The notes below the pieces were generated by a model, which ran no database searches, was not told where the DNA came from, and saw only the letters and a list, made by a program, of their open reading frames with translations. Both the position numbers and the translations under genes were made by a program. Positions 26,515 to 35,911 of a DNA stretch of 64,000 nt are shown here, piece after piece. This DNA is from Kordia antarctica (GTDB lineage Bacteria; Bacteroidota; Bacteroidia; Flavobacteriales; Flavobacteriaceae). The stretch spans positions 4,369,501 through 4,433,500 of the forward strand of contig NZ_CP019288.1 of assembly GCF_009901525.1 (NCBI RefSeq). Direction: 5' to 3'. Numbering within the stretch: position 1 is the stretch's first letter; the number at the start of each line of letters is the position of its first letter.

Positions 26515-27974
26515 ACATATTAAAAGACATATTATACAAAGTTCCTCTCGAAGCTGTTACTGGCGACACGACAATCTCGGTGCGCGAACTTGTTTTTGAT
26601 TCACGCAAAGTAGAATCAAACGATGTTTTTATTGCGATCAAAGGATATGAAGTTGATGGACATAGTTATATAAATAAAGCGATAAAATTAGGTGCGATTG
26701 CAATTATCTGTGAAGAAATTCCAGCAGAAATAGTAAACGGAATCACGTATGTACAAGTTGCAAACGGAAACAGTGCGTTGGCAATAATGGCAGCAAATTA
26801 TTATGGAAATCCTTCGGAAAACTTGAAACTTATTGGAGTTACAGGAACCAACGGAAAAACGACGATTGCTACCTTATTATATCATCTGTTCAAAAAAGCA
26901 GGTTACAAAGTAGGATTGTTATCTACGGTAAAAGTTTTGGTTGATAATACAGAATACAAAGCAACGCATACAACGCCAGATTCGTTAACAATCAATCGAT
27001 ATTTGAAAGAAATGAATCATGAAGGTGTAGAATTTTGCTTCATGGAAGTTTCGTCACACGGAATTCATCAAAAAAGAACTGCTGGACTTGTGTTTCAAGG
27101 TGGCATTTTTACAAATTTATCGCACGATCATTTAGACTATCACGATACGTTTGCAGAATATAGAGATGTAAAAAAGAAATTCTTTGATGAATTGCCAAAA
27201 GAAGCGTTTGCGTTGGTCAATATAGATGACAAAAATGGTTTGGTGATGTTGCAAAATACCAGAGCTAAAAAATACACATATGCACTAAAAACGTATGCAG
27301 ATTATCGTGCGCAAATCTTGGAAAACAGGTTGGCAGGATTGCTCTTAAAGATAAATGACAACGAAGTTTGGACGAAATTAATTGGAAATTTCAACGCGTA
27401 TAACCTATTGTCTATTTACGCTACGGCGGAATTATTAGGCTTAGAACAAATTGAAATATTACGATTAATCAGTGAACTGGAAAGTGTAAGTGGTCGCTTT
27501 GAATATTTTATCACAAAAAATAAAATCACCACAATTATTGATTATGCGCACACACCAGATGCTTTAAAAAACGTGTTGGAAACGATCAATAATATTCGCA
27601 CAGGAAATGAACAATTAATTACCGTTGTTGGTTGTGGCGGCGATAGAGATGTTACCAAACGTCCAAAAATGGGCAACATTGCGTCAACGCTGAGTACGAA
27701 AGCAATATTTACATCGGACAACCCGAGAAGTGAAGATCCTGATGCAATAATTGAAGCAATTGAAAAAGGAGTAGAGCCACAAAATTATAAAAAAACACTT
27801 TCAATCACAGATCGGAAGCAAGCTATAAAAACGGCGTGTCAAATGGCTAATGAAAATGATATCATTCTCATTGCAGGAAAAGGACATGAAACCTACCAAG
27901 AAGTAAAAGGCAACCGAACTGATTTTGACGATTATAAAATTGCCAAAGAAATACTAGACAATCTCAACGAATAA
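26511..27974 (+). CDS. murE: UDP-MurNAc-L-Ala-D-Glu:meso-diaminopimelate ligase
   Basis: 487 residues with a GTG start overlapping the ftsI stop. ATP-dependent ligase adding the third residue of the murein stem. Marks are the P-loop GVTGTNGKTTIATLL, THTTPDSL, FMEVSSHGIHQKR, FTNLSHDHLDYHDTF (with the carbamylated-Lys region after it) and the substrate motif SDNPRSEDP. DNPR is the signature for meso-diaminopimelate instead of lysine, so this organism should have mDAP-type peptidoglycan. Confidence 0.96.
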   Translation: MNILKDILYKVPLEAVTGDTTISVRELVFDSRKVESNDVFIAIKGYEVDGHSYINKAIKLGAIAIICEEIPAEIVNGITYVQVANGNSALAIMAANYYGNPSENLKLIGVTGTNGKTTIATLLYHLFKKAGYKVGLLSTVKVLVDNTEYKATHTTPDSLTINRYLKEMNHEGVEFCFMEVSSHGIHQKRTAGLVFQGGIFTNLSHDHLDYHDTFAEYRDVKKKFFDELPKEAFALVNIDDKNGLVMLQNTRAKKYTYALKTYADYRAQILENRLAGLLLKINDNEVWTKLIGNFNAYNLLSIYATAELLGLEQIEILRLISELESVSGRFEYFITKNKITTIIDYAHTPDALKNVLETINNIRTGNEQLITVVGCGGDRDVTKRPKMGNIASTLSTKAIFTSDNPRSEDPDAIIEAIEKGVEPQNYKKTLSITDRKQAIKTACQMANENDIILIAGKGHETYQEVKGNRTDFDDYKIAKEILDNLNE

Positions 27975-28006
27975 CAAATTAAAACAAGCGTAACGACAAC
28001 AAAAAT

Positions 28007-29242
28007 ATGTTATACTACTTATTTGAATATCTCGAAAAGCAATACCAGTTTCCAGGCGCATCCTTATTTGGATATCTGAGTTTCAGAGCTGCGATGGCTG
28101 TAATTCTTTCGTTGTTGATTTCTACAATTTACGGAAAAAGAATCATCAGTTATTTACGTACGAAACAAATTGGCGAAACGGTTCGTGACTTAGGATTAGA
28201 TGGACAAAAAGAAAAAGCAGGAACGCCAACAATGGGCGGAATTATCATCATTTTGGCAACATTAGTTCCAGTATTATTATTTGCAAAACTTGGAAATATA
28301 TATATCATATTACTCTTAGTCACAACTATTTGGATGGGAATTATTGGTTTTATTGACGATTACATCAAAAAGTTTAAAAATGACAAAGATGGACTCAAAG
28401 GAAAGTTCAAAATCTTAGGACAAGTCGGATTGGGAATTATTGTTGGTGCAACGTTGTTTTTTCATCAAGATGTCACTATTCGTGAAGAATTACCTGTGAA
28501 ACAACAAACAGAAGTTGTCGCAAATAACAATACACCAACGAAGAAATTTGGCGAAGAAAAACGTTCCATGAAAACGACACTTCCATTTGTTAAAAATAAT
28601 GAGATTGATTACGCAAAATTAATTACTTGGATAAATCCAGACTATGCAAAATATGCGTGGTTGGTATTCATTCCGATTGTCATATTTATCATTACGGCAG
28701 TTTCTAATGGAGCGAATTTAACCGACGGAATTGACGGACTCGCCGCAGGAACATCAGCCATAATTGTACTCACGTTAGGAATATTTGCGTGGATTTCAGG
28801 AAACTTAATTTTCTCGGAATATCTCAATGTCATGTACATACCAAGAGCTGGAGAAATCACGATTTATATCGCTGCGTTTGTCGGCGCTTTAATTGGATTT
28901 CTTTGGTATAATACGTATCCGGCGCAAGTATTTATGGGAGATACAGGAAGTTTAACAATAGGAGGAATCATTGCGGTAATTGCAATTGCGATTCGAAAAG
29001 AATGGTTGATTCCAATCCTTTGCGGAATTTTCTTGGCGGAAAATCTATCAGTTGTCATGCAAGTGAGTTATTTCAAATATACGCGAAAGAAATTTGGAGA
29101 AGGAAAAAGAATATTCCTAATGTCGCCATTACATCATCACTATCAAAAACTAGGATATCACGAAAGTAAAATCGTAACCCGATTTTGGATTGTTGGAATT
29201 CTATTAGCAATTCTGACTATTGTAACGTTGAAACTTAGATAG
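28007..29242 (+). CDS. mraY: Phospho-MurNAc-pentapeptide transferase MraY
   Basis: 411 residues, about ten membrane helices. It moves phospho-MurNAc-pentapeptide onto undecaprenyl phosphate to make lipid I on the inner face of the membrane. Marks are [26 protein letters not shown] (Asp pair), [15 protein letters not shown] and [24 protein letters not shown]. It is longer than the 360-residue enterobacterial form because of an insert of about 60 residues after the fourth helix (roughly 160-215), a Bacteroidetes trait. A 282-bp gap full of heptamer arrays separates it from murD. Confidence 0.96.
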   Translation: MLYYLFEYLEKQYQFPGASLFGYLSFRAAMAVILSLLISTIYGKRIISYLRTKQIGETVRDLGLDGQKEKAGTPTMGGIIIILATLVPVLLFAKLGNIYIILLLVTTIWMGIIGFIDDYIKKFKNDKDGLKGKFKILGQVGLGIIVGATLFFHQDVTIREELPVKQQTEVVANNNTPTKKFGEEKRSMKTTLPFVKNNEIDYAKLITWINPDYAKYAWLVFIPIVIFIITAVSNGANLTDGIDGLAAGTSAIIVLTLGIFAWISGNLIFSEYLNVMYIPRAGEITIYIAAFVGALIGFLWYNTYPAQVFMGDTGSLTIGGIIAVIAIAIRKEWLIPILCGIFLAENLSVVMQVSYFKYTRKKFGEGKRIFLMSPLHHHYQKLGYHESKIVTRFWIVGILLAILTIVTLKLR

Positions 29243-29249
29243 GTTAAAA

Positions 29250-29513
29250 GTGAGAAGTGAGAAGTGAGAAGTGAAAAGTTGAAAGTGAAAAGTTATGAGT
29301 TATGAGTTGTGAGTTGTGAGTGAGAAAACAAATTAACAAAAAGTGAAAAGTGAAAAGTGAAAAGTGAAAAGTGAAAAGTTGAAAGTGAAAAGTTATGAGT
29401 TATGAGTTGTAAGTGAGAAAACAAACAACAAACAACAAACAACAAACAACAAAAAGCTAGAAGCATGAGTAAGAAAACCAGCAACCAGCAACTAGCAACC
29501 AGCAACTAGCAAC
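29250..29513. repeat. Five adjacent heptanucleotide arrays with different units
   Basis: GTGAGAA x3 plus GTGAAAA at 29250-29277; TTATGAG x2 plus TTGTGAG x2 at 29293-29320; GTGAAAA x6 at 29343-29384; ACAAACA x4 at 29421-29448; GCAACYA x4 plus a partial unit at 29481-29513. All have a 7-bp period. They fill the whole mraY-murD gap, and no other feature is seen there. Confidence 0.9.
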
Positions 29514-29524
29514 AAAGAGAAAAA

Positions 29525-30865
29525 GTGCATAAAAAACGATTAGTCATATTAGGAGGCGGAGAAAGTGGCGTTGGAACAGCGATCTTAGGAAAGCAACAAG
29601 GCTACGATGTATTTGTTTCTGATAAAGGCGAAATCAAAGACAAATATAAAAACGTTCTGAATCAGTTTGAAATTACTTGGGAAGAAAAGCAACATACGAA
29701 AGCTAACATTTTTAATGCGGATGTTGTGATGAAAAGCCCTGGAATTCCAGAAACGGTTTCGCTTATAAAGGAATTAATCGCAAAAGGAATTTCTGTGATT
29801 TCTGAAATAGAATTTGCAGTTCAATTTACAGATGCAACAATTGTCGGAATTACGGGAAGTAACGGAAAAACGACGACAACATTATTAACGCATCACATAT
29901 TAAAGAATGGAGAACTAAATGTTGGAGTTGCAGGAAATATGGGCGACAGTTTTGCCAAGCAAGTTGCGGAACAAAACTATGATACGTATGTGCTGGAATT
30001 AAGCAGTTTTCAATTAGATGGAATTGTAGATTTCAAGCCACATATTGCAATCATTACGAACATTACACCAGATCATTTAGATCGGTACGATTACAAATTT
30101 GAAAACTATATCGCTTCTAAATTTAGAATTGCGATGAATCAAACATCTGAAGATTACCTCATTTACGATGCAGATGATGAAGTACTAGTAAACTGGTTGC
30201 AAAAGCATCCAGTAAAATCAAAATTAATACCATTTTCATTAGTAAAGAAACTAGAAAATGGTGCATACATAGAAAAACAAAACATAATACTAACGATACA
30301 TAATAAGACAATAACTATGCCGACGGATTCGCTAGCACTAGAAGGACAACACAATACAAAAAACGCAATGGCAGCTTCAGCAGTTGCAAAATTGCTAAAT
30401 ATCAGAAAACAAACCATACGCGAAAGTATGTCAGGATTTCAAGGTGTAGAACATCGTTTGGAAAAAGTATTAAAAATCCAAAATGTACAATACATCAATG
30501 ATTCTAAAGCGACAAACATCAACGCAACGTATTACGCATTGGAAAGTATGACCACACAAACCGTTTGGATTGTTGGAGGAGTTGACAAAGGAAATGATTA
30601 CACAGACTTATTGCCGTTAGTTCATGAAAAAGTAAAAGCAATTATTTGCTTAGGAGTTGACAATTCAAAAATCATTGAATCATTCGGAAGAGTAGCAGAT
30701 TTAATGGTGGAAACCACTTCTATGGATGAAGCGGTACAAATGGCGCACAAAATCGCCGAAAAAGGAGACAACGTATTATTGTCGCCAGCATGTGCAAGTT
30801 TTGACTTATTTGAAAACTATGAAGAAAGAGGAAGACAGTTTAAAGCAGCGGTGCGAAACTTGTGA
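29525..30865 (+). CDS. murD: UDP-MurNAc-L-alanine:D-glutamate ligase
   Basis: 446 residues with a GTG start directly after the heptamer field (A-rich AGAGAAAAA precedes it). ATP-dependent ligase adding D-Glu. Marks are LGGGESGVGTA near the N-terminus (UDP-binding loop), KSPGIPE, VGITGSNGKTTTTLL (P-loop), ELSSFQLDG, TNITPDHLDRY, NDSKATNINAT and LLSPACASFDLFENYEERG. Order of the mur genes is the standard one. Downstream is a second heptamer-bearing gap. Confidence 0.95.
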   Translation: MHKKRLVILGGGESGVGTAILGKQQGYDVFVSDKGEIKDKYKNVLNQFEITWEEKQHTKANIFNADVVMKSPGIPETVSLIKELIAKGISVISEIEFAVQFTDATIVGITGSNGKTTTTLLTHHILKNGELNVGVAGNMGDSFAKQVAEQNYDTYVLELSSFQLDGIVDFKPHIAIITNITPDHLDRYDYKFENYIASKFRIAMNQTSEDYLIYDADDEVLVNWLQKHPVKSKLIPFSLVKKLENGAYIEKQNIILTIHNKTITMPTDSLALEGQHNTKNAMAASAVAKLLNIRKQTIRESMSGFQGVEHRLEKVLKIQNVQYINDSKATNINATYYALESMTTQTVWIVGGVDKGNDYTDLLPLVHEKVKAIICLGVDNSKIIESFGRVADLMVETTSMDEAVQMAHKIAEKGDNVLLSPACASFDLFENYEERGRQFKAAVRNL

Positions 30866-31117
30866 TATTAAAGTTGAAAGTTATGAGTTAAAAGTGAAAA
30901 GTGAAAAGTGAAAAGTTGAAAGTGAAAAGTTGAAAGAAATTATAAATTATAAATGTAAAAGTGTTTTTTCGAATAACACTTCGACTCCGCTCAGTGTAAA
31001 CAAAAAACCGAAAAGTGAAAAATCGAAAAACAAATCAACAAAAAACCGAATAAACAAATAACATAATCAAAAACCTAATACCAAAAACCCAAGGTCCAAG
31101 ACCAAACAAATAAAAAA
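30866..31117. repeat. murD-ftsW gap: GTGAAAA array and a CACTTCGACTCCGCTCAGTG repeat
   Basis: GTGAAAA x3 at 30894-30914, flanked by GTTGAAA variants. ACACT (30976-30980) and AGTGT (30993-30997) enclose TCGACTCCGCTC. From memory, close relatives of this 20-mer recur between genes in many Flavobacteriaceae. The rest is A-rich filler. No promoter or gene seen. Confidence 0.6.
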
Positions 31118-32311
31118 ATGAAAACCATCTTTAAAAACATAAAAGGAGATAGAGCGCTTTGGGCAGTAGTTGCCTTGTTAGCGTTGTTCTCGTTTTTGCC
31201 GGTATACAGCGCAAGTAGCAACTTGGCGTACTTATACGGAGATGGAAGCACCTTGAAATTTCTTATAAAACACGCATCACATTTATTTTTAGGATTTGCC
31301 ATCATTTATGGGGTTCACAAAATGCCGTATCACTATTTCAGAGGTTTATCGCTTATAATGTTGCCAATAGTTTTGTTCTTTTTGATCTACACATTAGCGC
31401 AAGGAGGAACCATTGGAGGCGCAAATGCAAGTCGTTGGATGCGAATTCCTTTTGTAGGATTTAAATTCCAAACTTCAACGTTGGCAAGTGTTGTATTAAT
31501 GATTTATGTTGCCAGATATTTATCAAGAATCAAAGACAAAGTAGTCACATTCAAAGCAACGATTTTACCACTTTGGATTCCTGTTTTTTTAGTAGTTGGA
31601 TTGATACTTCCTGCAAATTTTTCCACAGCGGGAATTATATTTTCAATGGTATTAATGTTATGTTTTTTGGGAGGTTATCCGTGGAAATACCTCTTGGGAA
31701 TTATTGGCGTAGGCGCGTTAAGTTTAACAATGTTTATTTTGGCAGCGAAAGCATTTCCAAATGCATTTCCAAACCGAGTTGATACTTGGGTAAATCGAAT
31801 TGACAATTTCGTTAGTGGAGAAAAATCAGAAGCAAACTATCAAATAGAACGTGCAAAAATAGCCATTGCAAGTGGCGGAATCGTCGGAGTTGGCGCAGGA
31901 AAAAGTGTCATGAAAAACCTATTACCACAAAGTTCATCAGATTTTATCTATGCAATTATTGTTGAAGAATATGGTTTAGTCGGCGCCTTATCGTTACTAT
32001 TTTTATATCTATTATTACTATTTCGACTTGTCATTGTCGCCCACAAGGCAGATACGATATTTGGTAAATTACTCGCTATTGGCGTTGGATTGCCAATCGT
32101 ATTTCAAGCACTTATAAACATGGCAGTTGCAGTAGAATTATTTCCTGTCACAGGGCAAACATTACCATTAATAAGTAGTGGAGGAACTTCTATTTGGATG
32201 ACATGTTTAGCAATCGGAATCGTATTAAGCGTAAGCGCAAAACGAGAAGAAATCATGGAGCAAGAAGAAAAAGATGAAAATCCGTTGGCGGTATTGAGTG
32301 AAACACTCTAA
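31118..32311 (+). CDS. ftsW: SEDS peptidoglycan polymerase FtsW
   Basis: 397 residues with about ten membrane helices. FtsW polymerises lipid II at the septum together with FtsI. Marks are FSFLPVYSASS near the start, GANASRWMRIPFVGFKFQTS (the loop before the catalytic Asp region), PANFSTAGIIF (where a Ser replaces the usual Asp-Leu pair; the equivalent of the PDLGTA motif), ANYQIERAKIAIASGG.VGVGAGKS, DFIYAIIVEEYG and TLPLISSGGTSI. The change in the PDLGTA-like motif seems normal for Bacteroidetes, but I cannot confirm it. It is followed by an inserted cassette gene. Confidence 0.94.
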   Translation: MKTIFKNIKGDRALWAVVALLALFSFLPVYSASSNLAYLYGDGSTLKFLIKHASHLFLGFAIIYGVHKMPYHYFRGLSLIMLPIVLFFLIYTLAQGGTIGGANASRWMRIPFVGFKFQTSTLASVVLMIYVARYLSRIKDKVVTFKATILPLWIPVFLVVGLILPANFSTAGIIFSMVLMLCFLGGYPWKYLLGIIGVGALSLTMFILAAKAFPNAFPNRVDTWVNRIDNFVSGEKSEANYQIERAKIAIASGGIVGVGAGKSVMKNLLPQSSSDFIYAIIVEEYGLVGALSLLFLYLLLLFRLVIVAHKADTIFGKLLAIGVGLPIVFQALINMAVAVELFPVTGQTLPLISSGGTSIWMTCLAIGIVLSVSAKREEIMEQEEKDENPLAVLSETL

Positions 32312-32316
32312 GATAT

Positions 32317-32736
32317 ACGATTTTAGAATGTAGATTTTTGATTTATAAGATTTAACCATGAAGGAAATAATAAAAAATAGAACAAAAAAGTTTGCTTCCG
32401 ATTGTTGGAAGCTATGTTCTAAATTTCCAATATCGAGAGAATACAATGCATATTGTAATCAATTGATAAGATGTTCATCGTCAGTTGGTGCAAATTATAG
32501 AGCAGCTTGTAGAGCAAAATCTACTGCTGACTTTATAAATAAATTAAAAATAGTTGAAGAAGAGGCAGATGAGAGTATGTATTTTTTAGAATTATTCTCT
32601 GAAATAACAGACAAGGAAAAAATAGAAATAAATAGATTACACAAAGAAGTGAATGAAATTTTATCAATTATAGTTTCTTCTATAAAAACAATAAGAAGTC
32701 GAACTCAAAAATCGTAAATCAAAAATCTGAAATCGT
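32317..32736. mobile_element. Cassette with inverted ends carrying a four-helix-bundle gene, inserted between ftsW and murG
   Basis: AGATTTTTGATTTA at 32332-32345 is exactly complementary to 32715-32728. Outer ACGATTT (32317-32323) and AAATCGT (32730-32736) extend the symmetry. Only one gene lies between, and its TAA is inside the right arm. Four-helix-bundle genes are known from 23S rRNA intervening sequences, which are also bounded by complementary arms. I infer that this is an analogous unit. Confidence 0.6.
32358..32717 (+). CDS. Four-helix bundle protein (23S rRNA intervening-sequence protein family)
   Basis: 119 residues. The family pattern is clear: W-K-L-C near the start, FPISREYNAYCNQLIRCSSSVGANYRAACRAKS and FINKLKIVEEEADESMYFLELF, then a final helix. 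Related proteins are encoded in 23S rRNA intervening sequences and as stray genes, and form basic homopentameric bundles that may bind nucleic acid. Function unproven. Here it sits in the middle of the division cluster, where no such protein belongs, between inverted repeats of 14 bp, and seems to travel on the dcw transcript. Confidence 0.85.
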   Translation: MKEIIKNRTKKFASDCWKLCSKFPISREYNAYCNQLIRCSSSVGANYRAACRAKSTADFINKLKIVEEEADESMYFLELFSEITDKEKIEINRLHKEVNEILSIIVSSIKTIRSRTQKS

Positions 32737-32745
32737 AGATCAATA

Positions 32746-33846
32746 ATGAACAAGCAATCATATAAAATCATTCTCTCAGGAGGCGGAACAGGAGGACATA
32801 TTTATCCTGCGATTGCGATTGCGAACGAATTAAAAAAACGCTATCCCGAATCGGAGTTTCTATTTGTTGGTGCGCAAGACCGAATGGAAATGGAAAAAGT
32901 GCCGCAAGCAGGTTTCAAAATAGAAGGTTTGTGGATTTCTGGATTGCAGCGAAGCTTGAGTTTAAAAAATATGATGTTTCCGTTTAAAGTAGTTCATAGT
33001 TTGTGGAAATCACGGAAAATTGTCAAAAAATTTAAGCCAGATGTTGTGATTGGAACTGGCGGATTTGCAAGCGGGCCAGTATTAAAAGTTGCTTCTGGTA
33101 GAAAAATTCCAGCGTTGATTCAAGAGCAGAATTCTTATGCGGGAATCACAAACAAACTCTTGGGAAAGCAAGTGCAAAAAATATGTGTTGCGTATGATAA
33201 CATGGAGCGTTTCTTCCCGAAAGGGAAACTAATCAAAACAGGAAACCCTGTGCGACAAGATTTATTAGAAATAAAAAGTAAACGAACGGAAGCAAAAGCA
33301 TTCTTTCAATTGCAAGAAGGTGTAAAAACTATCTTAATTATTGGTGGAAGTTTAGGTGCAAGAAGAATTAATCAGCTCATTGAAAATGAACTCGATTTTT
33401 TCAAAGAACAAAACGTTCAACTCATTTGGCAATGCGGAAAATTCTATTACGAGGAATATAAGAAACACAACGTATTGGCGCATGTGCAAGTGCATCAATT
33501 TATAAATAAAATGGACTTGGCGTACGCTGCTGCAGATATTATAATCTCACGTGCAGGCGCAAGTTCGGTTTCGGAATTATGCATTGTGGGAAAACCTGTA
33601 ATTTTCATTCCGTCACCAAATGTTGCAGAAGATCATCAAACTAAAAATGCGTTGGCAATCACAGAAAAAGGCGCAGGAATGTTGATTCGTGAAAAACAAC
33701 TCGATGAACAATTTGAAACACGTTTTAAAGAGTTAATTCAGTCTGAAAAAATGCAAACTGATTTAGGCAATGAAATCAAAAAATTAGCATTACCAGATGC
33801 AACTGCAAGAATTGTTGATGAAGTAGAAAAATTATTAAAGAAGTAA
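32746..33846 (+). CDS. murG: UDP-GlcNAc:lipid I N-acetylglucosaminyltransferase MurG
   Basis: 366 residues, GT28 family, membrane-associated on the cytoplasmic face. It turns lipid I into lipid II. Marks are [19 protein letters not shown] (G-loop 1), [45 protein letters not shown] (G-loop 3) and [36 protein letters not shown] (donor site). The start follows the inverted-repeat cassette by a few bases. Stop TAA is followed directly by the murC ATG. Confidence 0.96.
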   Translation: MNKQSYKIILSGGGTGGHIYPAIAIANELKKRYPESEFLFVGAQDRMEMEKVPQAGFKIEGLWISGLQRSLSLKNMMFPFKVVHSLWKSRKIVKKFKPDVVIGTGGFASGPVLKVASGRKIPALIQEQNSYAGITNKLLGKQVQKICVAYDNMERFFPKGKLIKTGNPVRQDLLEIKSKRTEAKAFFQLQEGVKTILIIGGSLGARRINQLIENELDFFKEQNVQLIWQCGKFYYEEYKKHNVLAHVQVHQFINKMDLAYAAADIIISRAGASSVSELCIVGKPVIFIPSPNVAEDHQTKNALAITEKGAGMLIREKQLDEQFETRFKELIQSEKMQTDLGNEIKKLALPDATARIVDEVEKLLKK

Positions 33847-35199
33847 ATGAATTTAAAAAATATACATACCATTTATTTTATAGGCATTGGCGGAATCGGC
33901 ATGTCAGCGTTGGCGCGCTATTTCAAATTCAACAATAAAAATGTAGCAGGTTACGACAAAAAGAAAACTGAAATTACCAATGCGTTAGAAGCACTCGGAA
34001 TTCAGGTTTCAACGAATGATAATGTTGCTGAAATTCCTGCGAAATATCTCAACAAAGAAAATACAATTATCATTTATACACCAGCAATTTCAAGTTCGCA
34101 CACGGAATTGACGTATTTCAGAGAAAATGATTTTAAAATATATAAAAGAGCAGAAGTTTTAGGCTTGATTACAAAAGACACGTTTTGTTTGGCAGTTGCA
34201 GGAACGCACGGAAAAACCACCACATCAAGTATTTTGGGACATTTATTAGCAGAATGTGAAGTTGATGTTACGGCTTTTTTAGGTGGAATTGCAGAAAATT
34301 ACAATTCCAACTTAATCCTAAAAGGAACAGAAATTACGGTTGTAGAAGCAGACGAGTTTGATCGTTCGTTTTTACAGCTTTCGCCAGATATAGCTTGCAT
34401 TACATCAACCGATGCGGATCATTTGGATATTTACGGCGAAAAAGAAGCGTTGCAAGATTCGTTTGTAGAATTTACAAAAAGAATCAAACCCAACGGAACA
34501 TTATTTGTACACGAAGATATTGAGTTGGATGGAATCACTTACGGATTCAAAGAAACATCTGATTATCACATAAAAAACATACGCATTCAAAACGGATCGT
34601 ATGTGTTTGACATTGTCACGCCTACCGCAATTGTAATAGCCATACAATTTCATTTGCCAGGACGGCACAATTTGTTAAACGGTCTCGTAGCTTTCGCGAT
34701 GGCGGAGAAAATAGGAACCCCAACCGACTGCCTCGCTAAAGCTTTGGGAACATTTAAAGGTGTGAAAAGGCGTTTTTCATATCAAATAAAAACGGATGAT
34801 TTTGTATTTGTAGACGATTATGCGCATCATCCGACGGAAATAAACGCGTTGCATCAGGCAGTTCGTGAAATGTATCCAACTAAAAAAGTGACGATTATAT
34901 TTCAGCCGCATCTTTTTAGCAGAACGAAAGATTTTGCAGATGAATTTGCAGAAAGTTTGGCGCAATTTGATGAAATTATTCTCTTAGAGATTTATCCCGC
35001 AAGGGAAAAACCACTAGAAGGAATTACGTCAAGTTGGTTATTAAATAAAATAAAAAACGATCAAAAACAGTTATTAACAAAAGAAAATTTAATCAATCAT
35101 GTCGCTAACATAAAAACCGATATTTTATTGACAGTTGGCGCAGGCGATATTGGAGAAGAAGTAGTAAAAATTAAAAATTTATATACCGTTGGAAATTAA
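33847..35199 (+). CDS. murC: UDP-MurNAc:L-alanine ligase
   Basis: 450 residues, abutting murG. ATP-dependent ligase for the first stem residue. Marks are FIGIGGIGMSALARYF at the start, YTPAISSSHTEL, VAGTHGKTTTSSIL (P-loop), VEADEFDRSFL, STDADHLDIYG, FVDDYAHHPTEI and FQPHLFSRTKDF. Its end overlaps ftsQ by 11 bases. Confidence 0.96.
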   Translation: MNLKNIHTIYFIGIGGIGMSALARYFKFNNKNVAGYDKKKTEITNALEALGIQVSTNDNVAEIPAKYLNKENTIIIYTPAISSSHTELTYFRENDFKIYKRAEVLGLITKDTFCLAVAGTHGKTTTSSILGHLLAECEVDVTAFLGGIAENYNSNLILKGTEITVVEADEFDRSFLQLSPDIACITSTDADHLDIYGEKEALQDSFVEFTKRIKPNGTLFVHEDIELDGITYGFKETSDYHIKNIRIQNGSYVFDIVTPTAIVIAIQFHLPGRHNLLNGLVAFAMAEKIGTPTDCLAKALGTFKGVKRRFSYQIKTDDFVFVDDYAHHPTEINALHQAVREMYPTKKVTIIFQPHLFSRTKDFADEFAESLAQFDEIILLEIYPAREKPLEGITSSWLLNKIKNDQKQLLTKENLINHVANIKTDILLTVGAGDIGEEVVKIKNLYTVGN

Positions 35200-35908
35200 T
35201 TGGAACCTCATAAAAGGATTAATAATCGCAACAGTTTTAGTCTTTCTGTATGCCTTTTCGGCGAATAGAAATGCGAAGCGTATTATTGAAAATCCGGATG
35301 TGAAATACCTTGATGGAGGAGAATATTTCATTACGCGCTCGATGGTTAATAAATTGTTAATACAAAATGTTGATAGTGTTACGAACATACGAAAAGATCA
35401 GTTAGATTTGGATATTCTAGAGGAACGTTTACGCGCGAATGAAATGATTCAAGATGCAGAAGTGTATCTGTCTGTAAATGGGACTCTTGGTGCAAAAATT
35501 AAACAGCGAACACCAATAGCACGTATCGCAACAAAAGACTCTTATTATATAGATTCTGAAGGGAAAGCGATGCCTTTGTCCAAAGTTTCTGCTGCTCGTG
35601 TTCCATTTGTGGAAGGAAAAGTAGATAAAAAGGAGCTGAAAAATATATATGTGTTGACAAAATACATAGCCGAAGATGATTTTCTGAAAAAGAACGTGAT
35701 CACCATTGTACAAAACGAAAACAAGACATTTGATCTAAAATTGAGAACGAATGATTTCATCGTACAATTTGGCAACATTGAACATATGGAAAAGAAGGTG
35801 AATAATTTGAAAGCGTTTTATAAAAAAGCTGTAAAAGACAAAACGTTGAATGATTATGCGAAAGTTGATTTAAAATTTACCAATCAAGTAGTTTGCACCA
35901 AAAAATAA
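35189..35908 (+). CDS. ftsQ: Cell division protein FtsQ
   Basis: 239 residues from a TTG that overlaps the end of murC. One N-terminal membrane helix (KGLIIATVLVFLYAFSA, about residues 8-24) is followed by a periplasmic region. A POTRA-like part (YFITRSMVNKLL, DLDILEERLRANEMIQDAEVYLSVNGTLGAKIKQRTPIARI) precedes the beta domain (YYIDSEGKAMPLS) typical of FtsQ/DivIB. It links the FtsA/FtsZ ring to wall synthesis. The non-ATG start and overlap suggest translational coupling to murC. Confidence 0.92.
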   Translation: MEINWNLIKGLIIATVLVFLYAFSANRNAKRIIENPDVKYLDGGEYFITRSMVNKLLIQNVDSVTNIRKDQLDLDILEERLRANEMIQDAEVYLSVNGTLGAKIKQRTPIARIATKDSYYIDSEGKAMPLSKVSAARVPFVEGKVDKKELKNIYVLTKYIAEDDFLKKNVITIVQNENKTFDLKLRTNDFIVQFGNIEHMEKKVNNLKAFYKKAVKDKTLNDYAKVDLKFTNQVVCTKK

Positions 35909-35911
35909 GTC

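Noticed and set aside
29293..29505. Minus-strand frame rich in Leu, Phe and Ser
   Set aside because: Translation of low-complexity heptamer arrays, not a gene.
29250..29513. CRISPR array
   Set aside because: Units of 7 bp in direct tandem without spacers, and no cas genes.
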